A stretch of 64,000 nt of DNA from Membranipora membranacea (taxonomy: Eukaryota; Bryozoa; Gymnolaemata; Cheilostomatida; Membraniporidae): contig OU612065.1 in NCBI GenBank assembly GCA_914767715.1, positions 11,594,001 through 11,658,000 of the forward strand. The letters run 5' to 3'. Each line of letters opens with the position of its first letter. The first letter of the stretch is position 1. Both the position numbers and the translations under genes were made by a program. Below are positions 63,495 through 64,000 of this stretch, in pieces. The notes under the pieces were generated by a model. That model ran no database searches. It saw nothing but the letters and a program-made list of their open reading frames with translations, and had not been told where the DNA came from.

Positions 63495-63736
63495 CAGGGG
63501 GGTCTTTCAATTAGAAAGAGTGATCCTTTACTAAAGCAAGTTATCACTATCACATCGCTCAAAATTATCAATCACAATGGTCTTTCAATTAGACAAAATC
63601 GTTCCCAAATCGCTCACTCAGAATGTATATAGTTCCATCAAGTGACTGAAAGCGAGACCCCTAGCAGGTATCGCTCACTCACTGAGTGAGCGATCAGATT
63701 GCGATTTTGGCTGTTTCTAATTGAAAGACCCCCCTG
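63495..63736. mobile_element. Non-autonomous element with perfect 23-bp terminal inverted repeats
   Basis: The left end CAGGGGGGTCTTTCAATTAG plus AAA (63495-63517) is an exact reverse complement of 63714-63736. Inside are a partial direct copy of the terminal sequence (GGTCTTTCAATTAGA, 63579-63593) and an 11-bp-arm palindrome (TCGCTCACTCA / TGAGTGAGCGA, 63671-63693) with related TCGCTCA motifs. There is no coding capacity. The CAGGG end resembles hAT-type termini, but the flanking 8 bp on each side do not match, so the superfamily is not established. It lies in THOC3 intron 1. Confidence 0.75.
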
Positions 63737-63778
63737 GTCAGGTATGTACTCTACTTGTTCCCCCCTTGTTGTAGAAGC

Positions 63779-63802
63779 AAGGAGTAACAGCTGTTACTCC
63801 TT
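63779..63802. repeat. Perfect 24-bp palindrome
   Basis: AAGGAGTAACAG is followed immediately by its exact reverse complement CTGTTACTCCTT, so there is no loop. It is in THOC3 intron 1, 43 bp beyond the inverted-repeat element. Confidence 0.9.
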
Positions 63803-64000
63803 GGTAGAAGAAGTACTAAGTAGTTGAACTACTATTACTAGTATACTACCAAACTACAACTAGACTATCATTATAGTTTTATACTTACTTACTAGATTAG
63901 AAGTTCTGTTTATAAAAGAGAAGCCTGTCAACTTGAATCAATTACTACTTTTTTTAAGATCATTATTATGATTGATACATATTACTCCTTAGTATTGACT

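Larger units (their letters stand above)
63034..64000. other. THOC3 intron 1 (to the window end)
   Basis: No second THOC3 exon was recognised; the expected continuation (a GHGDSVDQLCWHP-like blade) is absent. The stretch holds the AT microsatellite, the inverted-repeat element and the palindrome listed separately. Confidence 0.6.

Overview
This is a gene-containing stretch of a metazoan nuclear genome. It is AT-rich and intron-rich, with GT-AG introns of about 100 bp to several kb. An AP-2 transcription factor together with an IGSF9/Turtle-type adhesion receptor points to an animal, probably an invertebrate. The sequence alone does not allow a finer call. No prokaryotic, organellar or viral coding unit was recognised. 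Most short open frames are intron noise or antisense shadows. The gene models below were built by chaining exons whose splice sites and phases agree.

Layout: (1) 2-664 (+), C-terminal exon of an unrecognised low-complexity protein. (2) 1696-7146 (+), a 13-exon SERINC-family membrane protein of about 767 residues, with unusual N- and C-terminal extensions. (3) 8455-19024 (-), an 8-exon AP-2 (TFAP2) factor of 504 residues, convergent with the SERINC gene. (4) 19025-31122, about 12 kb without a recognisable gene, lying upstream of both divergent neighbours and containing a tRNA-derived SINE-like element. (5) 31123-36874 (+), a 5-exon mitochondrial ribosomal protein L15 gene of 288 residues. (6) 37237-58825 (-), an IGSF9/Turtle receptor with five Ig domains, two FN3 domains, one membrane segment and a roughly 720-residue cytoplasmic tail in one exon; its N-terminal signal exon for the long form was not securely found. 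(7) 62857-63033 (+), first exon of THOC3 (THO/TREX complex WD40 protein), continuing past the window.

The genes look like an ordinary eukaryotic neighbourhood of unrelated functions: membrane lipid/serine biology, developmental transcription, mitochondrial translation, neuronal-type adhesion and mRNA export. The most notable points are: a signal-peptide exon inside the IGSF9-like gene (53491-53557) whose phase fits an isoform without Ig1; phase-1 symmetric domain exons throughout that ectodomain; a near-identical 173-bp inverted repeat in one of its introns; several other hairpin-forming elements, including one with perfect 23-bp terminal inverted repeats at 63.5 kb; and a SERINC protein with repeat modules at both ends. 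No CRISPR, operon or clearly unprecedented system was seen.
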